The notes: generated by a model not told the origin, from the sequence alone. 64,000 nucleotides of DNA from Pseudomonas gingeri (GCF_013386115.1 NZ_JACAOR010000019.1:62001-126000), one strand, 5' to 3'; counted from the stretch's first letter, positions 25,301 to 33,730 are shown. Numbers and translations: made by a program.

Positions 25301-25963
25301 CTCGATGCTCAGTACATTGTTCAATACAGCCAGGCTGCCGCGCCGGAACAGGCAGATATACAGCGCCAGGTCGAGGGACGCGACAAAACAATGCCCGGGC
25401 TGGGTCAGGGCCGGCAGCAACTCGAGCAGATCATCCCGACGAAACAGCGCGCAAGTCAGACCGCCGAAAAAGTTGACCGGGAAGTTCTCGCAGATGGCCA
25501 GCAGGTCTTCGGCCTTGAACAGCCCGGAAACCGGCGACAGGGTGCTGTTCTCCAGGCGCGAAGGCAATTGGAGATCGTCGGCATCCCAGTAGAAGCGCTG
25601 TGCCAATACCAGGTTGGCCTCTGCATGATCGATAAAGACCTGGGCCTGCTGCTCGATAATCCCGGGCAGCAGTTGATCGTCGTCCAGCAGGAACTTGATG
25701 TACTCACCCGTGGCCAGGTCCAGGCACGCCTGCAGATTGCCGATATAACCCAGCGGCTGCGGATTGCGCACATAACGCACGGCCTTGCCGGTCCGTTCGC
25801 TCAGCGCCTCTACCGCCTTCTCGATCTCATCGCCCGGACTGTCATCGCACACGATGATTTCCAGGTTGGCATAACTCTGCGTCAAGGCGCCGCCCAGGGC
25901 CCGGGGAAAGAACCGTGGGTTGGAAGCGGGGATGACGAGACTGACAAGGGGGGTGGTGTTCAC
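22367..25963 (-). CDS. Giant flagellin glycosyltransferase, FgtA/Fgt1-like
   Basis: A 1198-residue multi-module glycosyltransferase resembling FgtA (PA1091) and Fgt1 by size, layout and position beside flagellar genes. Module 1 (about 5-250) is GT2: LVSLVIPASNPRFFPRALGG, IVCDDSPGDE, FLLDDDQLLPG. Module 2 (about 340-560) is degenerate, with IYSDEGGLLAG and FKPDFNLDLMRS. Module 3 (about 585-850) is GT2: LVSIIIVSKDQCAAL, LLVDNGSEG, VGAKLFSPDGRV, EVDLCLRVGQSGHLV. The C-terminal 300 residues form a GT4/GT-B module (RRIYELDDYVISVP, PRVGWGGGTSHAGDL, LRLLEYGACGYPVICTD). GTG 25963 is the likely start (VNTTPLVSL), 120 bases after flgL. It probably attaches or extends the O-glycan in the cytoplasm. Confidence 0.87.
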   Translation of the reverse strand: MNTTPLVSLVIPASNPRFFPRALGGALTQSYANLEIIVCDDSPGDEIEKAVEALSERTGKAVRYVRNPQPLGYIGNLQACLDLATGEYIKFLLDDDQLLPGIIEQQAQVFIDHAEANLVLAQRFYWDADDLQLPSRLENSTLSPVSGLFKAEDLLAICENFPVNFFGGLTCALFRRDDLLELLPALTQPGHCFVASLDLALYICLFRRGSLAVLNNVLSIERLYPERINRQQAMKDAAATEMQWLLQMLKARSGEKAPAPGWVRYVPLATAGVLPRVWEELPLSRTLGTRQTTQHWRVGIASESFAQLYAEWLACRTLTEPQRKLLPDTLSTWPWQPKIVPVVIDEPGGSADLEMTLHSLAQQLYAPQLTLVLSSACTEATLDGRVFRLPLEEDWRQQVNGLLAQLDEAHWFYLLRAGDRLPEPALLVLAERIVISPNARCIYSDEGGLLAGESTEPVFKPDFNLDLMRSYPYVGRALAFQREAFLAHGGFDVRCAELAPHDVLWRMVESDGTRAVEHIAEIQLESAFSLSRWLSLPELVELNPYVVQAHLERLGVEHEVRPGEGRLLNRIDYHYPSRPLVSIIIVSKDQCAALQRCVESLLEKTLYTEYELLLVDNGSEGAEAQAWLAGMAQLGSDRLRVLEYLPQGNAAAVRNFAASQARGEYLVTLNPYTVITQGEWLDELLNHGQRPEVGVVGAKLFSPDGRVLHAGLILGLRGPAGIPFYGEAMHAAGYMYRLQVVHDLSAVGADCLMVRKSLFDELGGLNEQQFGQSLNEVDLCLRVGQSGHLVVWTPHAQLALGAQPAVQLEAEQQQQRALEEETFYKRWLPVVARDPAYNPSLTLDSLGGSSFSLEPGLRTGWSAFSGRYLPRIMALPVNASAIGHYRVTQPLIELEAAGRAVGKTYYNLPSIIEVERQSPDVIVLQGRYAAQPIDEITGLKTYSQARRIYELDDYVISVPRKNGHIRNLPDQDEMERLVRRGIGMCDRVVVSTAPLADALSSMHSDIRVVPNMLATHLWNGLRSQRRTSKKPRVGWGGGTSHAGDLAIIADVVKELANEVDWVFFGMCPDDLRPYMHEFHGVIDLAIYPAKLASLNLDLALAPLEFHIFNDCKSNLRLLEYGACGYPVICTDTKAYTGYLPCTKIKTNTTDEWLQAIRMHLADPDASYRMGDELREIVLRDYMLRGDNLRYWENGWLAD

Positions 25964-26052
25964 GGCGGGACTCTCAAGCGACGGGAGCGCGCCTGCGACG
26001 GCAGCGTCCCTGGAGCCGCTGGCCACAGCGGCGGGTATTCGAGGGAGACAGC

Positions 26053-26076
26053 AATCGGGCGCTTGCGCGCCCGATT
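26053..26076 (-). terminator. Hairpin just after flgL
   Basis: AATCGGGCG and CGCCCGATT form a perfect 9-base-pair stem with a 6-base loop, eight bases past the flgL stop. There is no T run, so it may stabilise the flgF-L mRNA end or attenuate rather than fully stop transcription into the glycosyltransferase gene. Confidence 0.45.
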
Positions 26077-26083
26077 ATGATTC

Positions 26084-27661
26084 CTAGATCTTGTTGAACA
26101 GGCCCAGCTGGCTGATTTTGCTGAAGGCCAGTTGAGCGGCCTGCAGCATGGTCTGCTGCAAGGTGAGGCGGGTCATCACCTCGGCCGGATCGGAGTCCCT
26201 GATCGCCTGCTGGCTGCTGGTGTTGGCCAGGGTGAGGCTTTCGTTGGTCGCTGCCTGTACATCCATCGCCGACCCACGCGTACCGACAGTGGTCGTCGCA
26301 CTGCCCACCTGGTTCATTGCGCTGTCGATGTTACTGATCCCCGCATTCATCGTTGCCAACTGCTTCTGCTGGGCCGTCGGAATGCCATCGCTCGGGGTAT
26401 TGAGGGCATTGATCATCGAGCCCAGGGTGTCGAGGATATTCTGGGTCTGGTGATCGTTGGGCTGGACGATGAACTGATCGCCCGTATTGGCCGCCCCACT
26501 GAAGGTGAAGGTGACACCGGCTGCCGTTATCGTCTGCGCGGCAGGCAGCGCGGGCATGGTGCCCGAGGAGACCGGTTTGCTGTCCGCCGAGATCGGCGCG
26601 GCATACAGGTCATAGGCCCCACCAGCACCAAACTTGATGATTGCCCCACCATTCGGGAAAGTACTGGCGTAGGCCGCCTGGTTGGTGGTGGTCGCACCGG
26701 TGATCACCGAAGTCGAGGTGTTGCCCGGGCTACGCGAGGTATTGAAGGTGTCCGGTTGTACCGCCAACGTGAAGGTGTGGCCGGCAATCACGGTGTCCGG
26801 GACATCACCGGACTTCAGGTTGATGTTCAGGCCCAGGTCGATGCCACGGAAGTTCACCGACTGGTTGGCGCCGTTGCTGTTGCTGATGACGCCGTTCTGA
26901 CTGGCCTCCGAGGTCACGTCGTTGCCGCTGGCGTCGGTGATCTTCAACTGCGTGCTGCTGAGGAAAGTCACGGTGTAGGGCTGGCCCGCGGCGAACTTGG
27001 AATCATAGGTCGCACTGTTGCTGACCTGGCCGTTGGACAAGCTCACGCGGCCATCGTCCACCGCCGGGGCGGTCATGGTGACATTGGTTCGTGCGGTGTT
27101 GATGGACTGCTGGAAAGCCTCCCAACCGGTGATATTGCTGCCCAGCGACAAGTTGTCGCCGACCTGCAGGCTCAAGGTGGACTGGTCACCATTGTAGCTG
27201 TAGGTGCCGTCCGCGTTCGCGGTGTACGGCGGGGTGTTGGTCTTCGAACCGCCAAACAGGTAGTTGCCGTTGGAGTCCTGACTGTTCATCAGCCCGAGAA
27301 TCGTCTGCTGCAACTGCCCCAGCTCCTGGGCCGCGGCCTTGCGGTCGGCATCGGTCTTGCTGCCGGTGTTGGCGGCCACCGCCAGCTCACGGGCGCGCTG
27401 CATCGCCGTCTGGATCGAATCCAGCGCCGTTTCGGTCTGACTGTATTGGGTCTTGAGTGCGGAAGCGTTGGTCCCGTACTGCGTCAGCGCCGCGCTTTGC
27501 TGGCCCAGTTGCAGCAGCCGTGCCGCGCCAACCGGATCATCGGCAGCGGTGTTGACCTTGGTCAGGCTGCTGGCCTCGGCGGCGCTCTTGAGGGTGTCGT
27601 TGTAGCCACGCTGATAGTTGGCAGCGGTCGTTTCGTAATACTGGGCGGTGGAAATGCGCAT
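26084..27661 (-). CDS. flgL: Flagellar hook-filament junction protein FlgL (HAP3)
   Basis: Joins hook to filament together with FlgK. The N-terminus MRISTAQYYETTAANYQ and heptad helix TALDSIQTAMQRARELAVAAN are FlgL/flagellin-type, as is the C-terminus (VMTRLTLQQTMLQAAQLAFSKISQLGLF). At 525 residues it is longer than most FlgL proteins (roughly 300-440); the extra length is in the Thr/Gly-rich middle (about residues 170-400), which is surface-exposed in this family. AAGGAGTCGTAATTC precedes ATG 27661. It lies 13 bases after flgK and is the last structural gene before the glycosylation island. Confidence 0.94.
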   Translation of the reverse strand: MRISTAQYYETTAANYQRGYNDTLKSAAEASSLTKVNTAADDPVGAARLLQLGQQSAALTQYGTNASALKTQYSQTETALDSIQTAMQRARELAVAANTGSKTDADRKAAAQELGQLQQTILGLMNSQDSNGNYLFGGSKTNTPPYTANADGTYSYNGDQSTLSLQVGDNLSLGSNITGWEAFQQSINTARTNVTMTAPAVDDGRVSLSNGQVSNSATYDSKFAAGQPYTVTFLSSTQLKITDASGNDVTSEASQNGVISNSNGANQSVNFRGIDLGLNINLKSGDVPDTVIAGHTFTLAVQPDTFNTSRSPGNTSTSVITGATTTNQAAYASTFPNGGAIIKFGAGGAYDLYAAPISADSKPVSSGTMPALPAAQTITAAGVTFTFSGAANTGDQFIVQPNDHQTQNILDTLGSMINALNTPSDGIPTAQQKQLATMNAGISNIDSAMNQVGSATTTVGTRGSAMDVQAATNESLTLANTSSQQAIRDSDPAEVMTRLTLQQTMLQAAQLAFSKISQLGLFNKI

Positions 27662-27674
27662 GAATTACGACTCC

Positions 27675-29735
27675 TTAAAGACTGTTGATCAGCGTGCTGA
27701 AAGTTTCCTGCGCCGCCTTGATGATCTGCGACGAGGCGGTGTAGTACTGCTGGTACTTGACCAGGTTGCCGGTTTCTTCGTCGAGGTTGACCCCGGACAG
27801 GGAATCGCGCGCGCCCTTGGCGTTGGTCAGCACCGTGGTGGTCGCATCGCTGTCCGACTTGGCCGTGGCCGCCTTGGTGCCGACATTGGAAACCAGCTTG
27901 CCATAGGCGTCCGACAGGCTGATGCCGCCGCTCGCGGTGCTGGTATCGACGGTTTTCTTGGTCTGCAGACCGACCAGGGCGGTGCTGTTGCGGTTGTCCG
28001 AGGAACCCGCGCCGGTCATGGACATGGTGAAGCTTTCGCCGGCTTTCGGATTGCCGCCCACCGTGGTCTGGACCGTGAAGGTCTTCTGCACGTTGGGCGT
28101 GACGGTGGTGTCCATCACCGGGTTGCCCGAGGCGTCCACCATGTTGACCTTCAGGTTCAGGGTGTTGTTCTGGCCCGGTACGATGGTACCGGTGCCCATG
28201 ACATTGCCCTTGGCGTCGGTCAGCGTGTAGCTCTGGGTGCCCGCAGCGGCCCCGGTACCCGGAGCACCGAAGACGATTTTGGCCGGCAGCCCGTATTTGA
28301 TGGCGTCCTGCAACTGCGCGTTGTTGGTTGCATTGCTGGTGCCCAACTGGTCGACCAGGGTCGGCTGGGTATAAGTCCCGCCGTTGTTGGCACTGGTCAC
28401 GCCGGTCAGGGGCGCGGCAGCGGCGATGGTCTTCGAATCGGTCATCACCGTCTGGATATCGCTGGCGCCGCTGCGGGTCGGGGTGATCTTGAAGCTGTCA
28501 CCCGCGGTCATCGCCGTGGCGCTGTTGGGATTGAGGGTGAAGCCATCGATGACCGGCGGCGGCGTGGTCGCCGTGCTGAAACTGCCCATGTCGGTCCCGT
28601 CGGAACGCTTGACCGAGTAGTTCGTGCCGCTGGTGAAGGTCACCTGGTAGTCGTAGGTGGTCAGCGCGCCAGTGTCGCTGATATTCACGTTCAGGTTGCC
28701 GGACGCCGGATTGTTGGTCGACTTGGCGATGCTGCGCTGGCTGACCAGGGCCGCACTGTTGATGTCGTTGAAGATCGCCGAACCGAAGTTGCCGTTCTTG
28801 TCGATACCCTGGGCGTTCTGCTTGTTCATCTGGTCGGCGACGACCAGCGCCACGCGCCCCAGTTCGTTCAGCGCCGGGTTCAGCACTTCGTTGCGATAAC
28901 GGATCAGGCCGCCCATTTCGCCACCGGTCACCGAGTCGGTGATATCGATGGTGCTCGAGGCACGGTTCAGTTGCAGCGAGGAACGGCTCGGGTCGTCCTT
29001 GCTCGGCACGGCCGAAATGGTATTGGTGCTGTTGCCCATGACCAGCGGCTGGCCGTTGGCGAGGTAGACGTCGTAGTTGGAGCCACGCTCGGTCACCGAG
29101 GTGCCGACCAGCTCGGACAACTGGCGGACGGCCTCGTTGCGCTTGTCCATCAGGTCGTTGGGCGCGCCGGCGGACGGGGAAATCCTGGAAATCTGGTCGT
29201 TGTAGCTGGCGATGCTCGACGCCAGCTTGTTCACCTGGTCGGCCATGTCCGCCAGGTTGGTGTTGATCCCGGTGTTCTGGTCGTTGAGCTGCTTGGCGAT
29301 GGTGTTGAACTTGTCACTCAGGGCCTTGGCACTGCTCAGCGCGGTCTGACGGGACGGATCGTCGGTCGGCGAAGCCGAGACCGCCTGCAGGGAAGTGAAG
29401 AACTTCTGCAGGGAAGCGGTCATGCCGGTGTTGGTGTCGGACAGCATCGAGTCGGTCGGCGTGACCTGGGCCAGGTACGACGAGGTATCGCTGTTGAGCG
29501 AGGTCGCGGTATGCAGCTGCGATTCCAGGTACGAACTGTAGACCCGGCGCACATCGGCCAGGGTGGTCCCGGTGCCGATGAAGACGCTGCCGTACTTCTG
29601 CGAGGCCGCGGAGCTCTGCACGGTTTGCTGACGCGAATAACCGGCGGTATCAACGTTGGCAATGTTGTTGCCGGTGGTCGATAGAGCCGAGCTGGCCGCG
29701 TTCAACCCCGTCATCCCGATATTGAGCAGACTCAT
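27675..29735 (-). CDS. flgK: Flagellar hook-associated protein FlgK (HAP1)
   Basis: First junction protein on the hook. The 686-residue protein has the rod/hook family motif ALSTTGNNIANVDTAGYSRQ near the N-terminus, the FlgK-type LSDKFNTIAKQLNDQNTGIN coiled segment, and the C-terminal LVKYQQYYTASSQIIKAAQETFSTLI that packs into the D0 domain. Length is typical for Pseudomonas. It follows flgJ by 10 bases and precedes flgL by 13. Confidence 0.96.
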   Translation of the reverse strand: MSLLNIGMTGLNAASSALSTTGNNIANVDTAGYSRQQTVQSSAASQKYGSVFIGTGTTLADVRRVYSSYLESQLHTATSLNSDTSSYLAQVTPTDSMLSDTNTGMTASLQKFFTSLQAVSASPTDDPSRQTALSSAKALSDKFNTIAKQLNDQNTGINTNLADMADQVNKLASSIASYNDQISRISPSAGAPNDLMDKRNEAVRQLSELVGTSVTERGSNYDVYLANGQPLVMGNSTNTISAVPSKDDPSRSSLQLNRASSTIDITDSVTGGEMGGLIRYRNEVLNPALNELGRVALVVADQMNKQNAQGIDKNGNFGSAIFNDINSAALVSQRSIAKSTNNPASGNLNVNISDTGALTTYDYQVTFTSGTNYSVKRSDGTDMGSFSTATTPPPVIDGFTLNPNSATAMTAGDSFKITPTRSGASDIQTVMTDSKTIAAAAPLTGVTSANNGGTYTQPTLVDQLGTSNATNNAQLQDAIKYGLPAKIVFGAPGTGAAAGTQSYTLTDAKGNVMGTGTIVPGQNNTLNLKVNMVDASGNPVMDTTVTPNVQKTFTVQTTVGGNPKAGESFTMSMTGAGSSDNRNSTALVGLQTKKTVDTSTASGGISLSDAYGKLVSNVGTKAATAKSDSDATTTVLTNAKGARDSLSGVNLDEETGNLVKYQQYYTASSQIIKAAQETFSTLINSL

Positions 29736-29745
29736 GATTCAGACC

Positions 29746-31017
29746 TTATAAATTCGTGGAAGCGCCCGCCGCAGCGTAGTTCTGGTAGCTCTTCATCGTT
29801 TTTGCTATTTGCGAAATCTTGCTGGCGTAGTCCGGGTCGGTTGCATACCCGGCCTTTTGCAGCTCACGTACAAACTGTTCTGGGTTATCGGCCGACTTCA
29901 GCACATCTTGATAGCGATTGTTGCTTTGCAGCATCGTCACCAGATCGTGGAAGCTGTCCTGGTAGGACGCGTAGGAACGGAAGTCCGCCGTCTCCTTGAC
30001 CATCTGCCCATTCCTGAATTCGCTGGTGATCGCCCGGGCCTGCGGCCCCTGCCAGCTGCTGCCGGTCTTGATGCCGAACAGGTTATGACTGCTGCTGCCG
30101 TCCTGCTGGCGCATGACCGACTTGCCCCAGCCGGTTTCCAGGGCCGCCTGGGCCACGAGGTAACGCGGATCGACACCGATGCGCTGGGCCGCCTGCTGCG
30201 CCATGGGCAGCATGGTGGCGACAAATTCATCCTGGGAACTGAACGCCCGCTTGGCCGGTGCCAGCGGCGGCTGGGCCACGGCACGCCCGTAGACCTGCAT
30301 GGTCCCGGTCGGCATGGCCAGCCAGTCACCATTGACCACGCCATCGCCAGCGGCAGGCGTGCGTTGCGGCAGGACATTCCTGGCCTGCGCGGCCTGGGCG
30401 CCATCCACCGACGGGACGAGCCCGGCCAGCAGGCGATCCGCCAACTTGCTCGGCAATGCCAGGCGTCGCGCGTTGAGCTTGGCGACATCGTTGCGCATCG
30501 TGCCGTCGGCAGTGTTCTGCGTGCCGACCCGTGACGCCCACAACACATGCTGGCCGTTGGAACGCACGAACGGCGAACCTGGCGTCGCCGTCGCGGTGCC
30601 CGCGGCAATCGGTGTCTCGACCGGTTTCTCGATCGCGTCCGCAGGCGGTCCGGCCTTGAGCCCGCTGTCGGATGGCCGCGAGGATTTTTCCTTGGACATC
30701 TGGCGCATCAAGACATCGGCCAGACCGATACCACCACCCTGGCGGGACATGGTCACCGCCAGTTGCTGGTCATACATTTCCTGGTACTGCTTGGCCGCCG
30801 GGGTATTGAGCGGATTGTCCTGGCCCAGCACTTCGGTGGCCGAACGCATGGACTTGAGCATCTGGCTGAGAAACAGCGACTCGAATTCCTGCGCGACCTT
30901 GCGCAGGTTGCCGTCGCTGTTGCGATCGCCGACCTTCAGGTTGTTCAGGCGATTGAGGTCGGTATAGGCCCCCGAGTCGCTGGTACTGACGATCCCGCTC
31001 TTGCGAATATCCACCAT
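29746..31017 (-). CDS. flgJ: Rod-assembly muramidase/scaffold FlgJ
   Basis: Dual-function periplasmic protein of 423 residues. The N-terminal rod-binding domain (about 25-110: VAQEFESLFLSQMLKSMRSA, QYQEMYDQQLAVTMSRQGG) acts as a rod-capping scaffold. The C-terminal glucosaminidase domain (about 265-400: VATMLPMAQQAAQRIGVDP, ALETGWGKSVM with the catalytic Glu, NLFGIKTGSSW, RSYASYQDSFHDL) cuts peptidoglycan to let the rod through. A Pro/Ala-rich linker of about 150 residues makes it longer than the 313-residue E. coli form. Ten bases separate it from flgI and from flgK. Confidence 0.95.
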   Translation of the reverse strand: MVDIRKSGIVSTSDSGAYTDLNRLNNLKVGDRNSDGNLRKVAQEFESLFLSQMLKSMRSATEVLGQDNPLNTPAAKQYQEMYDQQLAVTMSRQGGGIGLADVLMRQMSKEKSSRPSDSGLKAGPPADAIEKPVETPIAAGTATATPGSPFVRSNGQHVLWASRVGTQNTADGTMRNDVAKLNARRLALPSKLADRLLAGLVPSVDGAQAAQARNVLPQRTPAAGDGVVNGDWLAMPTGTMQVYGRAVAQPPLAPAKRAFSSQDEFVATMLPMAQQAAQRIGVDPRYLVAQAALETGWGKSVMRQQDGSSSHNLFGIKTGSSWQGPQARAITSEFRNGQMVKETADFRSYASYQDSFHDLVTMLQSNNRYQDVLKSADNPEQFVRELQKAGYATDPDYASKISQIAKTMKSYQNYAAAGASTNL

Positions 31018-31027
31018 GGAAACGGCC

Positions 31028-32143
31028 TCAGATCACAATCAGGTCGGCTTGCAGCGCGCCGGCCTGTTTCAAGGCTTCGAGGATCGCCATCAGGTCGCCC
31101 GGCGCCGCTCCCACCTGGTTCACCGCCCGGACGATTTCGTCCAGGGTCGTGCCAGGGCCGAACTTGAACATCGGCTTGGCTTCCTGCTGGGCATTGACCC
31201 GCGAGCGTGGGACCACGGCCGTGGTGCCATTGGACAGCGGGCCCGGCTGGCTGACGATCGGGTCCTCGGTGATGGTCACCGTCAGGCTGCCGTGGGTCAC
31301 CGCCGCCGGCGAGACCTTGACGTTCTGGCCGATCACGATGGTGCCGGTGCGCGAGTTGATGATGACCTTCGCCACCGCCTGCCCCGGATCGACCTCGAGG
31401 TTTTCCAGGATCGACAGGTAGTCGACACGCTGGCTCGGATCCAGTGGCGCGGTGACACGAATCGAGCCGCCATCGATGGCTTGTGCCACGCCAGGGCCGA
31501 GCATGTCGTTGATCTTGTCGACAATGCGCTTGGCCGTGGTGAAGTCGGAGCGGTTGAGGTTCAGGGTCAGGCTGTTGCCCTGGTTGAAACCACTCGGTAC
31601 CGCACGTTCGACGGAGGCACCGCCAGGAATACGACCGGCCGACGGAACGTTGACGGTGATCTTCGAGCCGTCACGGCCCTCGGCGTCGAAACCACCCACC
31701 ACCAGGTTGCCCTGGGCGATGGCGTAGACGTTGCCGTCGATCCCCTTCAGCGGCGTCAGCAGCAAGGTACCGCCTCGCAGGCTCTTGGAGTTGCCGATGG
31801 AAGAAACGGTGATGTCCACCACCTGGCCCGGCTTGGCGAAAGCCGGCAGGTCGGCACTGACCGAGACCGCCGCGACGTTCTTCAACTGCACGTTGCCGGA
31901 ACCCGGCGGCACCTTGATGCCGAACTGCGACAGCATGTTGTTGAAGGTCTGCAGGGTGAACGGGGTCTGGGTGGTCTGGTCACCCGTACCGTTGAGGCCG
32001 ACCACCAGGCCATAACCGATCAACTGGTTGGAACGCACGCCGGAAATGCTGGCGATGTCCTTCAACCGCTCGGCCTGGACACCGAAGGCAGTGGACATCA
32101 GCAGCACAGCCGCCATCAGATGCTTGAAGTTGAACATGGTCAT
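31028..32143 (-). CDS. flgI: Flagellar P-ring protein FlgI
   Basis: Periplasmic P-ring subunit around the rod. A Sec signal peptide (FKHLMAAVLLMSTAFGVQA, cut before ERLKDIASI) leads the mature protein, with the family signature GVRSNQLIGYGLVVGLNGTGD and C-terminal RSRVNAQQEAKPMFKFGPG. From ATG 32143 the precursor has 371 residues, a normal length. AGGTG precedes this ATG; a GTG at 32149 and an ATG at 32137 are alternatives. It follows flgH by only a few bases. Confidence 0.95.
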   Translation of the reverse strand: MTMFNFKHLMAAVLLMSTAFGVQAERLKDIASISGVRSNQLIGYGLVVGLNGTGDQTTQTPFTLQTFNNMLSQFGIKVPPGSGNVQLKNVAAVSVSADLPAFAKPGQVVDITVSSIGNSKSLRGGTLLLTPLKGIDGNVYAIAQGNLVVGGFDAEGRDGSKITVNVPSAGRIPGGASVERAVPSGFNQGNSLTLNLNRSDFTTAKRIVDKINDMLGPGVAQAIDGGSIRVTAPLDPSQRVDYLSILENLEVDPGQAVAKVIINSRTGTIVIGQNVKVSPAAVTHGSLTVTITEDPIVSQPGPLSNGTTAVVPRSRVNAQQEAKPMFKFGPGTTLDEIVRAVNQVGAAPGDLMAILEALKQAGALQADLIVI

Positions 32144-32149
32144 CGGCAC

Positions 32150-32845
32150 CTAGAAAGGCCAGAGCGGGCTGAGGAAGAAACGGTCGAACCAACCCGGCTG
32201 GCTCGTATCGGCGAAGGAGCCGGTCCCCGAATAGGTGATGCGCGCATCGGCCACCCGGGTGGACGGTACGGTGTTATCGGTGGCGATGTCGTCAGCCCGG
32301 ACCAGGCCGGCAATCCGCACCAGCTCGTCGCCGGTGTTGAGGGTCATCCACTTCTCGCCGCGTACCGCGATGATGCCGTTGGGCAATACGTCGGCCACGG
32401 TGACGGTGATCGAACCGGTCAGGCTGTTGCTCTGGCCGGCCTTGGAAGTACCGTCGGTGGCACGGGTGCCGCTGTAGCCGGCGTTCAGGCTCAGGTCACC
32501 GCTGCCCAACGGGTTGTTGGTATTGGGGGTGCTGCCAAACAGCGAGGTCAGGCCGATGTTGGTGGCGCTTTTCTTCGACAGGTTGGAGTTGGCGTTCTTG
32601 CTCGCCTGGGTCGCCTCGTTCAGGGTGATGGTGATGATGTCACCGACCCGGAATGCCTTGCGGTCGCCATACAGGTTCTGCTCGAAACCGGCCTGGTAGA
32701 TCGAACCGTTGTTCGCTGCCGCCGGCAACGGGGTGCGCGGCAACACCGGCGCATAGTAGGGGTCGTTGGGCTTGGGCGGCGGACTCACGCACCCTGCCAG
32801 CGCAGCAATCCCACTCAGCGCGAGAACAGAAAACAACCGATTCAT
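32150..32845 (-). CDS. flgH: Flagellar L-ring lipoprotein FlgH
   Basis: Outer-membrane L-ring subunit. The 231-residue precursor begins MNRLFSVLALSGIAALAGCV with a lipobox LAGC (lipidated Cys at residue 19), then the FlgH motifs SIYQAGFEQNLYGDRKAFRVGD, ITITLNEATQASKNA, LPNGIIAVRGEKWMTLN and VRADDIATDNTVPSTRVADA. ATG 32845 gives the proper lipoprotein signal; 15 extra upstream codons are open but break it. Order and spacing with flgG and flgI are standard. Confidence 0.95.
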   Translation of the reverse strand: MNRLFSVLALSGIAALAGCVSPPPKPNDPYYAPVLPRTPLPAAANNGSIYQAGFEQNLYGDRKAFRVGDIITITLNEATQASKNANSNLSKKSATNIGLTSLFGSTPNTNNPLGSGDLSLNAGYSGTRATDGTSKAGQSNSLTGSITVTVADVLPNGIIAVRGEKWMTLNTGDELVRIAGLVRADDIATDNTVPSTRVADARITYSGTGSFADTSQPGWFDRFFLSPLWPF

Positions 32846-32898
32846 GACCCTTACCTCACGGTGTTGCAGGCGACCCTCAGGCCGCCTCATAGACTTGA

Positions 32899-33684
32899 TT
32901 ACAGATTCTGCGCGACGAACGAGAGCATCTGGTCGGCAGTGGAAATCACCTTGGAGTTCATTTCGTAGGCACGCTGGGTGGTGATCATGTTGACCATCTC
33001 TTCCACGGTGCTGACGTTCGAGGTTTCCAGGGTGCTCTGCTCGGTGGTACCGAAACCGTTGAGCCCCGGCGTACCGACCTGTGGCGCGCCGCTGGCGGCG
33101 GTTTCCAGGAACAGGTTGCCGCCCACGGCCTGCAGGCCGGCGGGGTTGATGAAGTCAGCGGTCTGCAGGTTGCCGATCACTTGCGAAGCCGGGTTGCCAG
33201 CGACGGTGATCGATACGGTGCCGTCCTTGCCCACGGTGAAGGTCTGGGCATTGTTCGGGATCACGATCGCCGGCTCCAGGGCAAAGCCGCTGGCGGTGAC
33301 GATCTGGCCGTTGTTGTCCAGGTGGAAGGTACCGTCACGGGTGTAGGCCGTGGTGCCGTCCGGCTGCAGGATCTGGAAGAAACCGCGTCCGTTGACCGCC
33401 ATGTCCAGCGGCTGGTCGGTGGTCTGCAGGCTGCCGGCAGCGAAGTTCTTCTGCGTGCCGACGATGCGCACACCGGTACCCAGTTGCAGGCCGGACGGCA
33501 GTTCGCTGTCCTGGGTCGACTGGGCGCCAGGCTGACGCTTGATCTGGTACAGCAGGTCCTGGAATTCGGCGCGATCACGCTTGAAGCCGGTGGTCGAGAC
33601 GTTGGCCAGGTTGTTGGAAATGGTGGTCAGGTTGGTGTCTTGCGCCGCCAAACCTGTTTTTGCAACCCATAGTGCCGGAAGCAT
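32899..33684 (-). CDS. flgG: Distal rod protein FlgG
   Basis: Distal rod subunit, 261 residues, the standard length. Signatures: LWVAKTGLAAQDTNLTTISN then NLANVSTTGFKRDRAEFQDLL at the N-terminus, the central GRGFFQILQPDGTTAYTRDG, and the C-terminal NVSTVEEMVNMITTQRAYEMN with SKVISTADQML. GGAGAA precedes ATG 33684. It lies 46 bases after flgF. Confidence 0.97.
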   Translation of the reverse strand: MLPALWVAKTGLAAQDTNLTTISNNLANVSTTGFKRDRAEFQDLLYQIKRQPGAQSTQDSELPSGLQLGTGVRIVGTQKNFAAGSLQTTDQPLDMAVNGRGFFQILQPDGTTAYTRDGTFHLDNNGQIVTASGFALEPAIVIPNNAQTFTVGKDGTVSITVAGNPASQVIGNLQTADFINPAGLQAVGGNLFLETAASGAPQVGTPGLNGFGTTEQSTLETSNVSTVEEMVNMITTQRAYEMNSKVISTADQMLSFVAQNL

Positions 33685-33730
33685 TCTGTTCTCCTTCGCG
33701 CGCCTGTTTTACGGCGCTACGTTGTGGTGA

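Noticed and set aside
22916..26080. A 1054-codon open frame on the plus strand opposite the giant glycosyltransferase
   Set aside because: It is a codon-mirror of the real minus-strand gene in GC-rich DNA. Its translation is Gln/His/Arg-rich with no recognisable domain, whereas the opposite strand shows clear GT2 and GT4 motifs.
27648..29684. 678-codon plus-strand frame opposite flgK
   Set aside because: Shadow of flgK; Gly/Arg/Val repeats without a family, while flgK is unmistakable.
31001..32968. 655-codon plus-strand frame spanning flgI and flgH
   Set aside because: It crosses two well-identified flagellar genes on the opposite strand and resembles nothing.
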